Of a stretch of DNA of 46,908 bases, positions 8,489-16,575 are shown piece after piece. The stretch is from assembly GCA_949743325.1 (NCBI GenBank), contig CATJTQ010000107.1, positions 1 through 46,908 of the forward strand. Direction: 5' to 3'. The stretch is from an uncultured Lachnospiraceae bacterium (GTDB lineage Bacteria > Bacillota > Clostridia > Lachnospirales > Lachnospiraceae). The notes below the pieces were generated by a model. That model did no database searches, was not told the DNA's origin, and saw only the letters and a list, made by a program, of their open reading frames with translations. Position 1 is the stretch's first letter. The number at the start of each line of letters is the position of its first letter. A program made the position numbers and the translations under genes.

Positions 8489-8654
8489 CTTTCCACCTCT
8501 TTCATTATTAGTATTGAGGGCAACGAGTCAATTATCCGCTGTTTAGTGGATTAGTGACGGCTGCCATTTGTTCTGAATGGAAATAACATGATAAATGCCC
8601 ACTCGTGTGTGCAAACAACTGTGTTGTTTCTAATATACTATAAGTATGCAAAAC

Positions 8655-8683
8655 AGTATAATATAGTTTTGATAAATAATCAA
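8655..8683 (-). promoter_or_regulatory. Promoter of the ABC-F transcript
   Basis: On the minus strand TTGATT (8683-8678), 17 nt, TATACT (8660-8655). The start of transcription would be near 8648, giving a leader of about 365 nt before the ABC-F start. Confidence 0.65.
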
Positions 8684-8804
8684 GTAATTTTTATATATTT
8701 TTTTCTAGTCAATCATTTGTGCTTTTGCAGGATGCAGTTATTTTGAGTAGCGCAGATATTTTGTGCACTTTTTAAAGTGGATTTCTCAATGCTAATTTAA
8801 TAAC

Positions 8805-8836
8805 AAAAAGAGCGAAAGCAATTAACACTTTCGCAC
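8805..8836 (-). terminator. Terminator of the AraC-DUF3795 operon
   Basis: On the minus strand GCGAAAG (8834-8828) and CTTTCGC (8818-8812) form the stem, followed by TCTTTTTG. It lies 20 nt after the DUF3795 stop codon. Between it and the ABC-F promoter (8700-8800) I see only a short CACTTT/AAAGTG hairpin. Confidence 0.75.
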
Positions 8837-8855
8837 TTTGAATTATAAAACTAAA

Positions 8856-9098
8856 TTAAAGATTGCGCAGGTTGTTAATCCGTTCAGGATTTTGAGAGGA
8901 AGCCCATTCTTTTAATTTATTACATGGAAAATCATTGCATTTACCACAATGTTCCTGTTCTTTTTGGGCATTACATTGATACAATTCACATTCTCCCCAG
9001 AAAACTTTACCTTTGATTTCCTTACATCCTTTACAACCCTGTTCATTTTTAAATTTACAAATGTCACAATCGATTCCGCATGTACTATAATTTGCCAT
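8856..9098 (-). CDS. DUF3795 family cysteine-rich protein
   Basis: Eighty residues with eleven cysteines in the DUF3795 arrangement: CGIDCDICKFKNEQGCKGCKE, then CELYQC, then EHCGKCNDFPCNKLKEW. The spacing suggests one or more bound zinc ions; the biochemical role of the family is not established. The start follows GGGAGGACTAAAG. It lies 21 nt after the AraC-type regulator and ends at its own terminator, so the two form one transcript. Small DUF3795 proteins often sit next to transcription regulators in clostridia, but no target can be named from this sequence. Confidence 0.85.
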   Translation of the reverse strand: MANYSTCGIDCDICKFKNEQGCKGCKEIKGKVFWGECELYQCNAQKEQEHCGKCNDFPCNKLKEWASSQNPERINNLRNL

Positions 9099-9119
9099 CT
9101 TTAGTCCTCCCTTTTGAAA

Positions 9120-10004
9120 TTATTTTTTCATTTTAGCACTTTTTTCAGTTTTTTCTTGTAAAAAATCGTCATCTTTAAAAGCATAATTGACGGCGTCACG
9201 AATTGAAAACCCATGAATTTTCTTAAAATCATTTAGTAAATGTGCCTGATCTGTATAACCATATTTATATACTGAGTCCATTACAGAAAAATATGGATTA
9301 TAACAGATATCTTGCCATAAACATTGGTATCTTACGAGTGATGCGATCTTTTTTGGTGTAGCTCCTATATTTTCGTTAAATATACGTTCCATCTGTTTAC
9401 TGCTTATATGTAAATCCTTTGCTAAAACTAATGCTTTTATATTGCCGCTCTTGTCTACTATCTCTGATATTGCACGCTGAAACAGAGAATTTTGATGGTT
9501 AAAATAAATATTTTGCAATAAAATATTTTCTGCAAAAATACGTCGTTCTTCTATTGTTTTAGAGTTTAAAAGTTTTGGTTCGAGTTCTTTTATTATCTTT
9601 TCAAAATAAACATTGGCGTTGTAAAAATTATTTTTCGTACCATTCATTGGTTCTTCAGAAAACAGCACAGCACTCCATGCAAAAAAACGGACAGCAAATA
9701 TTGAGATTTCATCATCATCGTCTACACTTGAAAAAAATTTAAAAGATTTATCATTAATACCACAAAATAAACTTAAAATATTACTCGTTGTTTCATTAAT
9801 TTGAAAAATTATATCAACACAAGTATCTGGGGTGACTACATTTAAAACTGGTTTTTCATTATTGCGATGGCATGATGGCTTACTGCTGCCCCAAATACAA
9901 CGAATATAAGGCCTTAAAGCTTCACAAGGTAAAATTTCCACATAATGTTCGTTTTTTCTAAATGGCGTGGCGGTTATAGGAAAATATTTTTCATGCAAAA
10001 ACAT
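9120..10004 (-). CDS. AraC family transcriptional regulator
   Basis: A 294-residue regulator. The N-terminal part begins with the effector-type domain (FRKNEHYVEILPCEALRPYIRCIWG, then TPDTCVDIIFQIN), which resembles the DUF6597 domain of AraC proteins. The C-terminal ~100 residues hold the two helix-turn-helix motifs: LAKDLHISSKQMERIFNENI followed by PKKIASLVRYQ, and YKYGYTDQAHLLNDFKKIHGFS. The start at 10004 is preferred because GTGAGG lies 5 nt upstream; an in-frame ATG at 10082 would add 26 basic residues. It heads a two-gene transcript with DUF3795. The ligand is unknown. Confidence 0.85.
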   Translation of the reverse strand: MFLHEKYFPITATPFRKNEHYVEILPCEALRPYIRCIWGSSKPSCHRNNEKPVLNVVTPDTCVDIIFQINETTSNILSLFCGINDKSFKFFSSVDDDDEISIFAVRFFAWSAVLFSEEPMNGTKNNFYNANVYFEKIIKELEPKLLNSKTIEERRIFAENILLQNIYFNHQNSLFQRAISEIVDKSGNIKALVLAKDLHISSKQMERIFNENIGATPKKIASLVRYQCLWQDICYNPYFSVMDSVYKYGYTDQAHLLNDFKKIHGFSIRDAVNYAFKDDDFLQEKTEKSAKMKK

Positions 10005-10082
10005 AACACACCTCACAAATTTATATGTTTTTTGTACGTTATTTTTCTTGCAGGCAATAAGCTGAATGTGGGTATCAGACAT

Positions 10083-10638
10083 TTGGACAGTGCTGCAAGA
10101 TTATTATAAAGTTTGATTTCTAATTATAATTGGCATCCTTTTCGCAGATTGTTACAAGCCACATTTTAATTAAGTTATATATCTTTGGCAACTAATATCG
10201 TTATTTCAACATTAATTTCACTTCGCTCAAGTTTAATATACTTATATTGCTATGTCAAGAATAAATCACAAAGAGAAAAATCATATTATTAATGTTAAAT
10301 GATACATTTAATGTTTAGTCAGTAATAAAAATAAAATATGGTAAGGATATGCGGTTATTTTAGATAAAGTTTTTGTTTTAAATTAGTTTTTTAATACACA
10401 GTTTTGATTATACTTAAGTGTATTTAATTCTGTGAGGTCCAATATTGAAAGTTTATGTAATACTTTACATTTACATATTCTAGACTTGTTAGCAATATTA
10501 GTGTACTACATATTTCTACAAATTTCTTATTAAAAGTTGTGTTTAAGCCATTTAATTTTATTATAGTTTTTGTTAATATATTTTTACATTGATGAAGCAA
10601 GATAGATCAGTGTAATAATATAGGAGGGGGGTTTTGAA
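10083..10638. other. 556-nt AT-rich divergent intergenic region
   Basis: It separates the AraC operon from the Tad locus. No gene is supported. A possible promoter for the Tad operon is TTGTGT (10537-10542), 16 nt, TATTAT (10559-10564). The rest is very AT-rich, with short stem-like stretches but no clear terminator, operator or mobile-element end. Confidence 0.4.
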
Positions 10639-11790
10639 TTGGAGCAGTTGCAGGCAAAAAAACTTATGGATGAAGTGCTTGATTATTTTATATCACATGA
10701 CAGTCAGATGCTTGCAAATATGCACAGAGGCAGTCCTTTGGAAAACAAAGGAAAATTATTAAAAATTGCAAGGGAGCAATTTGTATTAAGGGGGATTAAG
10801 GATCATAATTTAGCAGAGATAATTGAAGAGTTTTCAACTTATTTGTGGGGGTATTATGTTTTGGAGCCTTTAATTTGCAATCCCAATATTTCTGATATAA
10901 AGTGTATAGATTATAATCATATCCGCATTAAAGAAAAGGGAATAAGAAAAACTGCTGAAGTAAGTTTTTTAAATCGTAAGGATTATAAGCAATTTGTACA
11001 GTTAGTGGCAGTAAAGAACAGAACTAATTTATCAGATATAAACGCAGTTCAGACTTTTACTGATAAGGACAGCAATTCAGATTTTATTTTGAGATTTACG
11101 ATAACGACCGAGTTTGTAAACAGTGTATCAGTTCCATATGTACATATTAGAAAAATAAGCAAACACAAATACAGACTGGGGGAGCTGATTGCGATAGGGA
11201 TGGTAAGTCATGAACAGGCAGTTTATTTGAAAGAAATGGTAACAGAATCAGGAGGAATTTTATTTACAGGTAAGGGAGCATCAGGAAAAACAACACTTAT
11301 GAATACTCTTATTGAAGAGATACCTCATAATAGGAGTGGTTTATTTATTCAGGAAAATGAAGAATTATTTACACCTGCTGTTGAGGACGGCGGGCATCCA
11401 GAACTTATGTTTGAACATATAGTGTCAAACAGAGGTGAGGGTAAAGTAAAATATACTTTAAGTACTCTTACAGCTGTAGGTCTTTTACAGGATTTAGATT
11501 ATATTGGCATCGGCGAGATAAAAGGTGATGAGGCAGCGGCGTTTATGAAAGCGTCATATACTGGGCAGCAGTGTTGGGCAACTGTACATGGGAAAAATTC
11601 AACAGAGGCTATTAATAAACTGGCAGATTATGTAAAGCAGGCAGTGCATTATGAGTTGGATGAATGTATGAAAATGCTTACGGGAATAGAGACAGTGGTT
11701 TTTATGAAAAATTTTAAAGTACAGGAAATTTCTGCCATTAAGGGATTTGATAATACAAAAAAATCTCTAATTATGGAAAGAGTTTTTTAG
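10639..11790 (+). CDS. cpaF: CpaF/TadA-type pilus assembly ATPase
   Basis: A 383-residue secretion ATPase of the PilT/VirB11 superfamily, cytosolic, powering Tad (Flp) pilus assembly. Visible motifs are Walker A GKGASGKTT, the Asp-box region DYIGIGEIKGDEAA (Walker B with Glu), and a His-box-like TVHGKNSTEAIN. The N-terminal domain includes YYVLEPLICNPNISDIKCI, the CpaF-like pre-ATPase segment. It starts at TTG 10639, 7 nt after a very G-rich ribosome site (AGGAGGGGGG). It is shorter than classical CpaF (about 450-500) because the N-terminal extension is small. It is the first of the Tad genes, all on the plus strand. Confidence 0.88.
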   Translation: MEQLQAKKLMDEVLDYFISHDSQMLANMHRGSPLENKGKLLKIAREQFVLRGIKDHNLAEIIEEFSTYLWGYYVLEPLICNPNISDIKCIDYNHIRIKEKGIRKTAEVSFLNRKDYKQFVQLVAVKNRTNLSDINAVQTFTDKDSNSDFILRFTITTEFVNSVSVPYVHIRKISKHKYRLGELIAIGMVSHEQAVYLKEMVTESGGILFTGKGASGKTTLMNTLIEEIPHNRSGLFIQENEELFTPAVEDGGHPELMFEHIVSNRGEGKVKYTLSTLTAVGLLQDLDYIGIGEIKGDEAAAFMKASYTGQQCWATVHGKNSTEAINKLADYVKQAVHYELDECMKMLTGIETVVFMKNFKVQEISAIKGFDNTKKSLIMERVF

Positions 11791-11806
11791 AGGGGGAATA
11801 TGTATA

Positions 11807-12760
11807 TTGAATAGATATATTTTTATGTCAGTTGTATTAGTTATTGTTGCTGCTTCTATATTCTCAGTATATAGTTTTTTAAAAATTAAAAAGTTAGATA
11901 AAGTAGTATATTATATAAAGAAGTTTCAATGGGGAAGATATTTGGAACGTAAAAACAATGCAATGCTTAAACAGGAACAATATGGGGTTATAGTAGAAAA
12001 GGGGATATTTAGTAAAATAGACCGAATGTTAGATGAGTCGGGATGGAGAAGAATATATAGTTATTTAAGCAGTGAGGTATATTTGACTGTAGGATTTCTT
12101 GTATCTATTTTTTTGGCGTTTTTATGTTATTTATATTTTGGCAGATTTTTTATATCGTTTATATCTATTTGTGTAACGTTGCTTTTTTGGTGGCTGTTAT
12201 TATATATTTCTGCAGCAGTGCGTTATAAAAAAATACAGAACCAACTTATGTTTTTTATCAATCTCTTGGAAAATTATTCAAGAACAAGTGATGATTTAAT
12301 TGACATAATTGCAAAGACGGAAAATTATCTTGAAGAGCCATTAAAAAATGTTATAGCGCAATTTCAATGGGAGGCAAGGCACACTGGAGAAATAGAGACT
12401 GCTTTAAGTCATTTAAAAGTGTTGCTCCCACACAGAAAATTTCAAGAAATTATACAAAATTTGGATATGTGCAGACGTCACGAGGCAAATTATGATGAAG
12501 TTATTAGAGATATGAGATTGTCAGTAAAAGAATATTTAAAGTCTAAAGAAGAGAAAGATAATATACGTCAGATGGCAAAAGGAAGCATTATTATTATGAT
12601 GTTTGTTGGAGTATTTATAATTAAGCTTGTGAATGGGTTTGTAGAGGACGGTATATTTAATCTATTAAGCAGAAGTATATTTGGAATTTGTATAATAATA
12701 TATATAATTTTTTTAGTTCTTTTTGGTATATGGCAGTTTATAAAAATTGATCGTGATTAA
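11807..12760 (+). CDS. tadB: TadB-like inner-membrane platform protein
   Basis: A 317-residue GspF/T2SSF-domain protein. There is an N-terminal membrane helix (residues ~4-24), a two-helix membrane block near 95-130 (YLTVGFLVSIFLAFLCYLYF and the following hydrophobic stretch), a soluble helical T2SSF domain (LMFFINLLENYSRTSDDLID, then QEIIQNLDMCRRHEANYDEV), and two C-terminal helices. TadB and TadC form the membrane platform on which the ATPase acts. The start is TTG 11807 after AGAGGGGG; the nearby ATG at 11800 is closed by a stop at once. It follows cpaF by 16 nt. Confidence 0.82.
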   Translation: MNRYIFMSVVLVIVAASIFSVYSFLKIKKLDKVVYYIKKFQWGRYLERKNNAMLKQEQYGVIVEKGIFSKIDRMLDESGWRRIYSYLSSEVYLTVGFLVSIFLAFLCYLYFGRFFISFISICVTLLFWWLLLYISAAVRYKKIQNQLMFFINLLENYSRTSDDLIDIIAKTENYLEEPLKNVIAQFQWEARHTGEIETALSHLKVLLPHRKFQEIIQNLDMCRRHEANYDEVIRDMRLSVKEYLKSKEEKDNIRQMAKGSIIIMMFVGVFIIKLVNGFVEDGIFNLLSRSIFGICIIIYIIFLVLFGIWQFIKIDRD

Positions 12761-12837
12761 TTTTATTATGTGAACAGTTAGACAAGTAGCCTTGTTTAAT
12801 AGAATAAGTTTACAAATATATTAAGGGGAGGGGAATC

Positions 12838-13677
12838 TTGAAATATTTATGTTGTTGCACAGCATTGATTTGTGCAATTTCAGCTGTTTTTCTTTTTTAT
12901 AACATAGGAAATATTTTTTTCTGTAAGTCTAAGTTCTTTGTTAAGCGTGCACAAGTAAAGATGGAGAAAAAAGATACTATTAAAAAATATTTAACCGCCA
13001 AATATTTGTGGCTTCGACAGATGGGTGTCACATATATGTTAGGCAGAGATATTTCTGTATATTCATTTATTGTGTTTCGGTTAATATCTGGAGTTATTTC
13101 ATGTATTGCAGCATTACGTTTTATAAGTGATTTTCGAACAATACAAATGTATATCTCAATTATTATAATCACCTATATTGGCAGTTTATTGCCAGTTATG
13201 TTTTTAAAGTTGTCTAACAGAATGGATAATTCACTTATGCTTGAGGATATTAAGTTGATTTATGATACTCTTAAGATACAGAGCAGATCAGGGGTTTACA
13301 TAACTGATATATTAACTGAATGTTATCTTATTGTGAGAACACCTAGATTAAAAGATGCACTAAGAGAATTATCAAATGAGATTTTTACAAAACATGATTT
13401 ACAAAGGGGGTTAACAGTATTTAATTCTAAATTTCAAAATGTATATATAGATATGCTTGTGATGACAATAGAGCAGTCAATACAAAGCGGGCAGAGTGTG
13501 CAGATGTTTTATGATATTGCACAGCAGATTGGTGAAGTAGAACAGGCTTTATTTAAAAAAGAGAAGAGAAAGGCTGAAAATAAGATGCTGGCCTATGAGC
13601 TTGCAGTTTATTTTGCAATTTTAATGATAGTCGTTTATGCTATGTTTTCACAATTGTTAAAAGCATTTTCGTTTTAA
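12838..13677 (+). CDS. tadC: TadC-like inner-membrane platform protein
   Basis: A 279-residue second T2SSF-type platform protein. A membrane helix opens it (CTALICAISAVFLFYNIG). A two-helix block at ~80-125 (VFRLISGVISCIAALRF, then IIIITYIGSLLPVMFLKL) follows. The helical cytosolic domain has the T2SSF-like LIYDTLKIQSRSGVYITDIL and DMLVMTIEQSIQSGQSV segments, and the last helix is ELAVYFAILMIVVYAMFSQLL. It starts at TTG 12838 after GGGGAGGGG. It is 77 nt from tadB and 26 nt from the pilin gene. Partner assignments follow Tad gene order. Confidence 0.8.
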   Translation: MKYLCCCTALICAISAVFLFYNIGNIFFCKSKFFVKRAQVKMEKKDTIKKYLTAKYLWLRQMGVTYMLGRDISVYSFIVFRLISGVISCIAALRFISDFRTIQMYISIIIITYIGSLLPVMFLKLSNRMDNSLMLEDIKLIYDTLKIQSRSGVYITDILTECYLIVRTPRLKDALRELSNEIFTKHDLQRGLTVFNSKFQNVYIDMLVMTIEQSIQSGQSVQMFYDIAQQIGEVEQALFKKEKRKAENKMLAYELAVYFAILMIVVYAMFSQLLKAFSF

Positions 13678-13703
13678 ATTTGTGTGATTGGAGGGATTTT
13701 ATA

Positions 13704-13931
13704 GTGAGAAATATATTATTGAAAATTGATAAGAAAACATTAAGGTTAAGAAAAGCCGCAGCGGGAATTTTATATAAAAGAGAAAATGGTAATGAACAAC
13801 TTATAGTTGCACTTGTTATGATTGCTATTTCAGTAGCTTTGGTTATTATATTTAAGGATAAAATATCAACGTTGTTGACAAGTTTTATGACAAATGTAAC
13901 TACTAAGATTAATACTGCATTGGGGGTTTAA
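13704..13931 (+). CDS. Short Flp/Tad pilin-like protein
   Basis: Seventy-five residues: a basic leader (IDKKTLRLRKAAAGILYKRENGNE) followed by one hydrophobic helix LIVALVMIAISVALVIIF and a short polar tail ending TKINTALGV. Size, placement between tadC and the pseudopilins, and a Gly-Asn-Glu just before the hydrophobic helix fit a Flp1-type pilin. The glutamate is closer to the Gly than in classical G-xxxx-E sites, so the exact cleavage point is uncertain. The GTG start at 13704 is favoured over TTG 13680 because TGGAGGG lies 8 nt upstream. It would be the main pilus subunit. Confidence 0.7.
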   Translation: MRNILLKIDKKTLRLRKAAAGILYKRENGNEQLIVALVMIAISVALVIIFKDKISTLLTSFMTNVTTKINTALGV

Positions 13932-13932
13932 G

Positions 13933-14388
13933 TTGGAATTTATAAAAAAGGAAAAATTCAAAGAAATTTTTTTGAAAAAAACCAATGCTTCCACCGTTGT
14001 TTCTGATATGATTCCGGTTTTAATAACTATTATTATTACAGGTGTGATGGCTTTATGTTATATATCTTGGATTTCAATGTTTGAGACAAAGGAACATATA
14101 GATTCTATAGCGAGAGAATATGTACTTAAAATGGGGACAGTTGGATATCTAACATTGCAGGATAGGGCATTATTATTACAAGAACTTCAAGCCCAGAATT
14201 TAGAAAATATATCATTACAGGGAACTACAGAAAATAAAGTAGAAAGTGGAGAAACTGTTACACTGAAAATCTCTGGTTATTATAAATATACAGAAATAAA
14301 AATGAAAGATATTTTTTCATGGGATGCATCTACTGATTATAATAAAAACAAACTTGAAATTGAGAGGTGCACAACTGCAATTTATTAG
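13933..14388 (+). CDS. TadE-like pseudopilin (DUF4320-like)
   Basis: A 151-residue single-pass protein: a Lys-rich N-terminus, then one membrane helix (MIPVLITIIITGVMALCYISWISMF), then an extracytoplasmic domain. The segment right after the helix (ETKEHIDSIAREYVLKMGTVGYLT) is the pattern seen in TadE/DUF4320-type minor pilins, where the helix is followed by an amphipathic A/REY-like stretch. The start is TTG 13933, 7 nt after GGGGG, which overlaps the end of the pilin gene. The family name is an inference from shape and neighbourhood. Confidence 0.6.
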   Translation: MEFIKKEKFKEIFLKKTNASTVVSDMIPVLITIIITGVMALCYISWISMFETKEHIDSIAREYVLKMGTVGYLTLQDRALLLQELQAQNLENISLQGTTENKVESGETVTLKISGYYKYTEIKMKDIFSWDASTDYNKNKLEIERCTTAIY

Positions 14389-14389
14389 A

Positions 14390-15013
14390 TTGGGGTGTAG
14401 AATAATATTTAAGAAAAATATCAACAAGTTAAAAAAGTTAGCTTTTTGTGTTTCCGGTAATATTATGGTAAATTCTATTATGTCAATTACGTTAATTTGT
14501 ATAGTGTTTTGTATTATACAATATTCTGTAAGCCTTAGAGAAGCTAATGAGGCGTCAATTCAGGTGGAGGATGGATTGGCGGCCTCATGCTTGGCAGGCT
14601 TATCAATAGATTTGCAAAAATTTACTGATACATATGTGACAGGAAAGACAGATGTAATTGTAAAAGATGCTATGCAATCGTATTGTTTATTTAAAGATAC
14701 TCTAAAAACCAATTTAAATACATCAACAAATATGTTAATTCAAAATGTGAGTGTAAAACAATACATTGTATATAACATTTTTTGGAATAGAACAGATACA
14801 GGTGTTAATGAAAAAAATATAGATATATATTTTTTTGATAATAATGGTATAGTAAAAGAAGTTCATAAGCCTTATGAGGATGTATATTCTCCAAATGGGA
14901 TAAAGGTGACGCAGACGAGTGTATATGCAGATATAGGATTTGATTTAACAGTGTATGCTGGTAGAAAGATAAACTGTCATAGACAGTTGCTGACACAGGC
15001 TTATAAAAAATGA
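14390..15013 (+). CDS. Second pseudopilin/TadF-like protein
   Basis: About 207 residues. A basic N-terminus (FKKNINKLKKLAFCVSGN) leads into one membrane helix (MVNSIMSITLICIVFCIIQYSV). A domain follows with SLREANEASIQVEDGLAASC, then an extracytoplasmic beta-rich part ending QLLTQAYKK. The layout matches TadE/TadF minor pilins. The start is uncertain: the frame is open upstream to ATG 14324, overlapping the previous gene by 65 nt, but no ribosome site is there. TTG 14390 directly after the upstream stop (TAG-A-TTG) would allow translational coupling, and is used here. It is followed by the SAF-domain gene after 10 nt. Confidence 0.62.
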   Translation: MGCRIIFKKNINKLKKLAFCVSGNIMVNSIMSITLICIVFCIIQYSVSLREANEASIQVEDGLAASCLAGLSIDLQKFTDTYVTGKTDVIVKDAMQSYCLFKDTLKTNLNTSTNMLIQNVSVKQYIVYNIFWNRTDTGVNEKNIDIYFFDNNGIVKEVHKPYEDVYSPNGIKVTQTSVYADIGFDLTVYAGRKINCHRQLLTQAYKK

Positions 15014-15023
15014 GGGGGATAGT

Positions 15024-15710
15024 ATGCGAAGAGATAATGCAGTAAAATTAAAAAATAATAGTTTGAATAAAAAAATTGTAATTGCGTTGTTCAGTTTGTT
15101 TGTTGGATTATTATTGTTTATATTTCTATTAAGATTTGAGGCAGTTTCTTTGGAAGCATATCAGACAAGGCAGGTTGTCATAGCTAAACAGGATATAGCT
15201 TCAGGAGAGAAAGTTAATAAAGCAGAAATAAAAAGGTACTTTAGAACGGTTTATGTAAATGAAGATTGTGCGGTTGATGGTTTTTCTTCTATAGAGGAAT
15301 TAGAAAATTATATTGACAGAAAAGGTAGTATATTATTTTCTGAAAATGTTAAAGAAAAAGAAATTATATATGCAGAAAAATTTTTATCTGTAGATGAGAT
15401 GACTATGCAGTTTGAAAATCCTGTAGAAGTAGGAGTAAAAGTAAATTCTTATGAATATTGTGTGGGTGGAACATTAAGAACTGGAGATATTGTTGATTTA
15501 TCAATTGTAAATCTGGATGTAGGTTCTGAAATTTTATTAGAAGATATTTTAATTATAAAAGCATTTGATGTTAATGGTTCTGAAATTTTACCTGATGATA
15601 AGCAGTCGGTCAGTGTTGGATTTAATATTATGATGAGAAAACAAGATTTTGAAACATATAATTCCGCACTTGAAAATGGTAAAATTCGTATTACGAAAAA
15701 ATTTGGGTAA
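15024..15710 (+). CDS. CpaB/RcpC-like SAF-domain protein
   Basis: A 228-residue protein with an N-terminal membrane anchor (KKIVIALFSLFVGLLLFIFLL) and an extracytoplasmic SAF domain, whose signature appears as RQVVIAKQDIASGEKVNKAE. CpaB proteins in Tad systems link the inner-membrane machine to the cell envelope; in a Gram-positive cell there is no outer-membrane secretin for it to contact, so its partner is unknown. The start at 15024 follows TGAGGGGGATAGT, in which the TGA is the stop of the preceding gene. The same junction recurs before the Xre gene. Confidence 0.78.
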   Translation: MRRDNAVKLKNNSLNKKIVIALFSLFVGLLLFIFLLRFEAVSLEAYQTRQVVIAKQDIASGEKVNKAEIKRYFRTVYVNEDCAVDGFSSIEELENYIDRKGSILFSENVKEKEIIYAEKFLSVDEMTMQFENPVEVGVKVNSYEYCVGGTLRTGDIVDLSIVNLDVGSEILLEDILIIKAFDVNGSEILPDDKQSVSVGFNIMMRKQDFETYNSALENGKIRITKKFG

Positions 15711-16296
15711 ATTTTTTTGGATAATTGTTTTTCAGTTTTTTATATGGAGATTTACTTTAACAATAAAGCAATGGGATAAAAATTATTATATAAATTTTTC
15801 TAGTTCGTTCTTTATAATAGGAACAATAATGCTTTGTTTTATTTCATTGTTATCTGTACCATTGATTGTTGTATGTCAGTTTGCAGTATTGTTTTTTATA
15901 TCATATATGGACTATAAAGTAAAGGAAGTTTATAGTTTGTGGGTTTTTGTCTATCTGATAATTTCTATTTCTTTAAGTGTTTTAAACATAAAAAATCATG
16001 CGTTTTCTATTTTGTTAGGATTGATATTCTTTTTATTCTCATTTGTAAAAATGTATGCATATGCAGATGGTATAGTATTGTTCGGATTGGTACAGAGTAT
16101 AGCTTTTATGAAAAACAGTTATTTTACTGAATCTATAGTTTGTTTTATAGCTATCCATTATTCTATTGGAATTATTTATTTGGTTAATTGCTTTTTTAAG
16201 AAAAAAAGGATAGTACCAGGAAATACTATTCCAATGCTTCCGTTTGTTACAATAGTTTTTTATATGTGGATGATAGTTAATTGTTTGTTTTACTGA
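15649..16296 (+). CDS. TadV/CpaA-like prepilin peptidase (A24 family)
   Basis: A multi-helix membrane protein with the aspartyl prepilin-peptidase pattern: the first Asp in FFISYMDYKVKEVYSLW, the second in MYAYADGIVLFGL (the usual G-x-G-D loop reads A-Y-A-D here), and the PFV motif in NTIPMLPFVTIVFY near the C-terminus. It would clip the leaders of the Flp-like pilin and pseudopilins in the membrane. The start is uncertain: ATG 15649 overlaps cpaB by 62 nt; TTG 15703 is coupled to the cpaB stop; ATG 15829 (weak AGGA) gives 155 residues, the usual TadV size. Base composition is extremely AT-rich. Confidence 0.65.
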   Translation: MKHIIPHLKMVKFVLRKNLGKFFWIIVFQFFIWRFTLTIKQWDKNYYINFSSSFFIIGTIMLCFISLLSVPLIVVCQFAVLFFISYMDYKVKEVYSLWVFVYLIISISLSVLNIKNHAFSILLGLIFFLFSFVKMYAYADGIVLFGLVQSIAFMKNSYFTESIVCFIAIHYSIGIIYLVNCFFKKKRIVPGNTIPMLPFVTIVFYMWMIVNCLFY

Positions 16297-16306
16297 GGGG
16301 GATGAT

Positions 16307-16564
16307 ATGGAAAGAAATTATGATGATTATATTTATGTAGATAGTGAATATATGAAATGTGTATATGAAAGTATTGCAGTAAATTTAAGGAAGGAAAGGG
16401 AGAAACAAGGGTTAAGCGTAATAGATTTAGAGAAAATTAGCGGGATAGATAGATCTGCAATATATAAAATGGAAAGTAATAAGAGGAGATTTGGTTTGGA
16501 AAATCTTATAAAAATTTGTTTTGCGCTGAAGATTAAATTAAGTGATTTATATAAAGATTTGTAA
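16307..16564 (+). CDS. Small Xre/HTH_3 DNA-binding regulator in the Tad locus
   Basis: Eighty-five residues, almost all one helix-turn-helix domain: IAVNLRKEREKQGLSVIDLEKISGIDRSAIYKMESNKRRF, then LENLIKICFALKIKLSDL. The first ~22 residues are acidic and Tyr-rich. It lies between the prepilin peptidase and the large secreted protein, separated from them by 10 and 11 nt, so it is co-transcribed with the pilus genes. It probably controls this locus, but no operator was identified. Ribosome site TGAGGGGGATGAT matches the one before the SAF-domain gene. Confidence 0.85.
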   Translation: MERNYDDYIYVDSEYMKCVYESIAVNLRKEREKQGLSVIDLEKISGIDRSAIYKMESNKRRFGLENLIKICFALKIKLSDLYKDL

Positions 16565-16575
16565 AGGAGGATTTT

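Noticed and set aside
8377-8505. 42-codon frame in the ABC-F leader as an independent gene
   Set aside because: It has no ribosome site and overlaps the better-supported MFNFSCR peptide; kept only as a finding about the leader.
10426-10437. AATTCTGTGAGG, also found at 32827-32838, as a shared regulatory motif
   Set aside because: Only 12 nt are shared, flanks differ, and neither lies at a fixed distance from a promoter; chance cannot be excluded.
10083-10638. Attachment site or element end in the long gap before the Tad locus
   Set aside because: No tRNA, integrase or paired direct repeat was seen; only AT-rich sequence.
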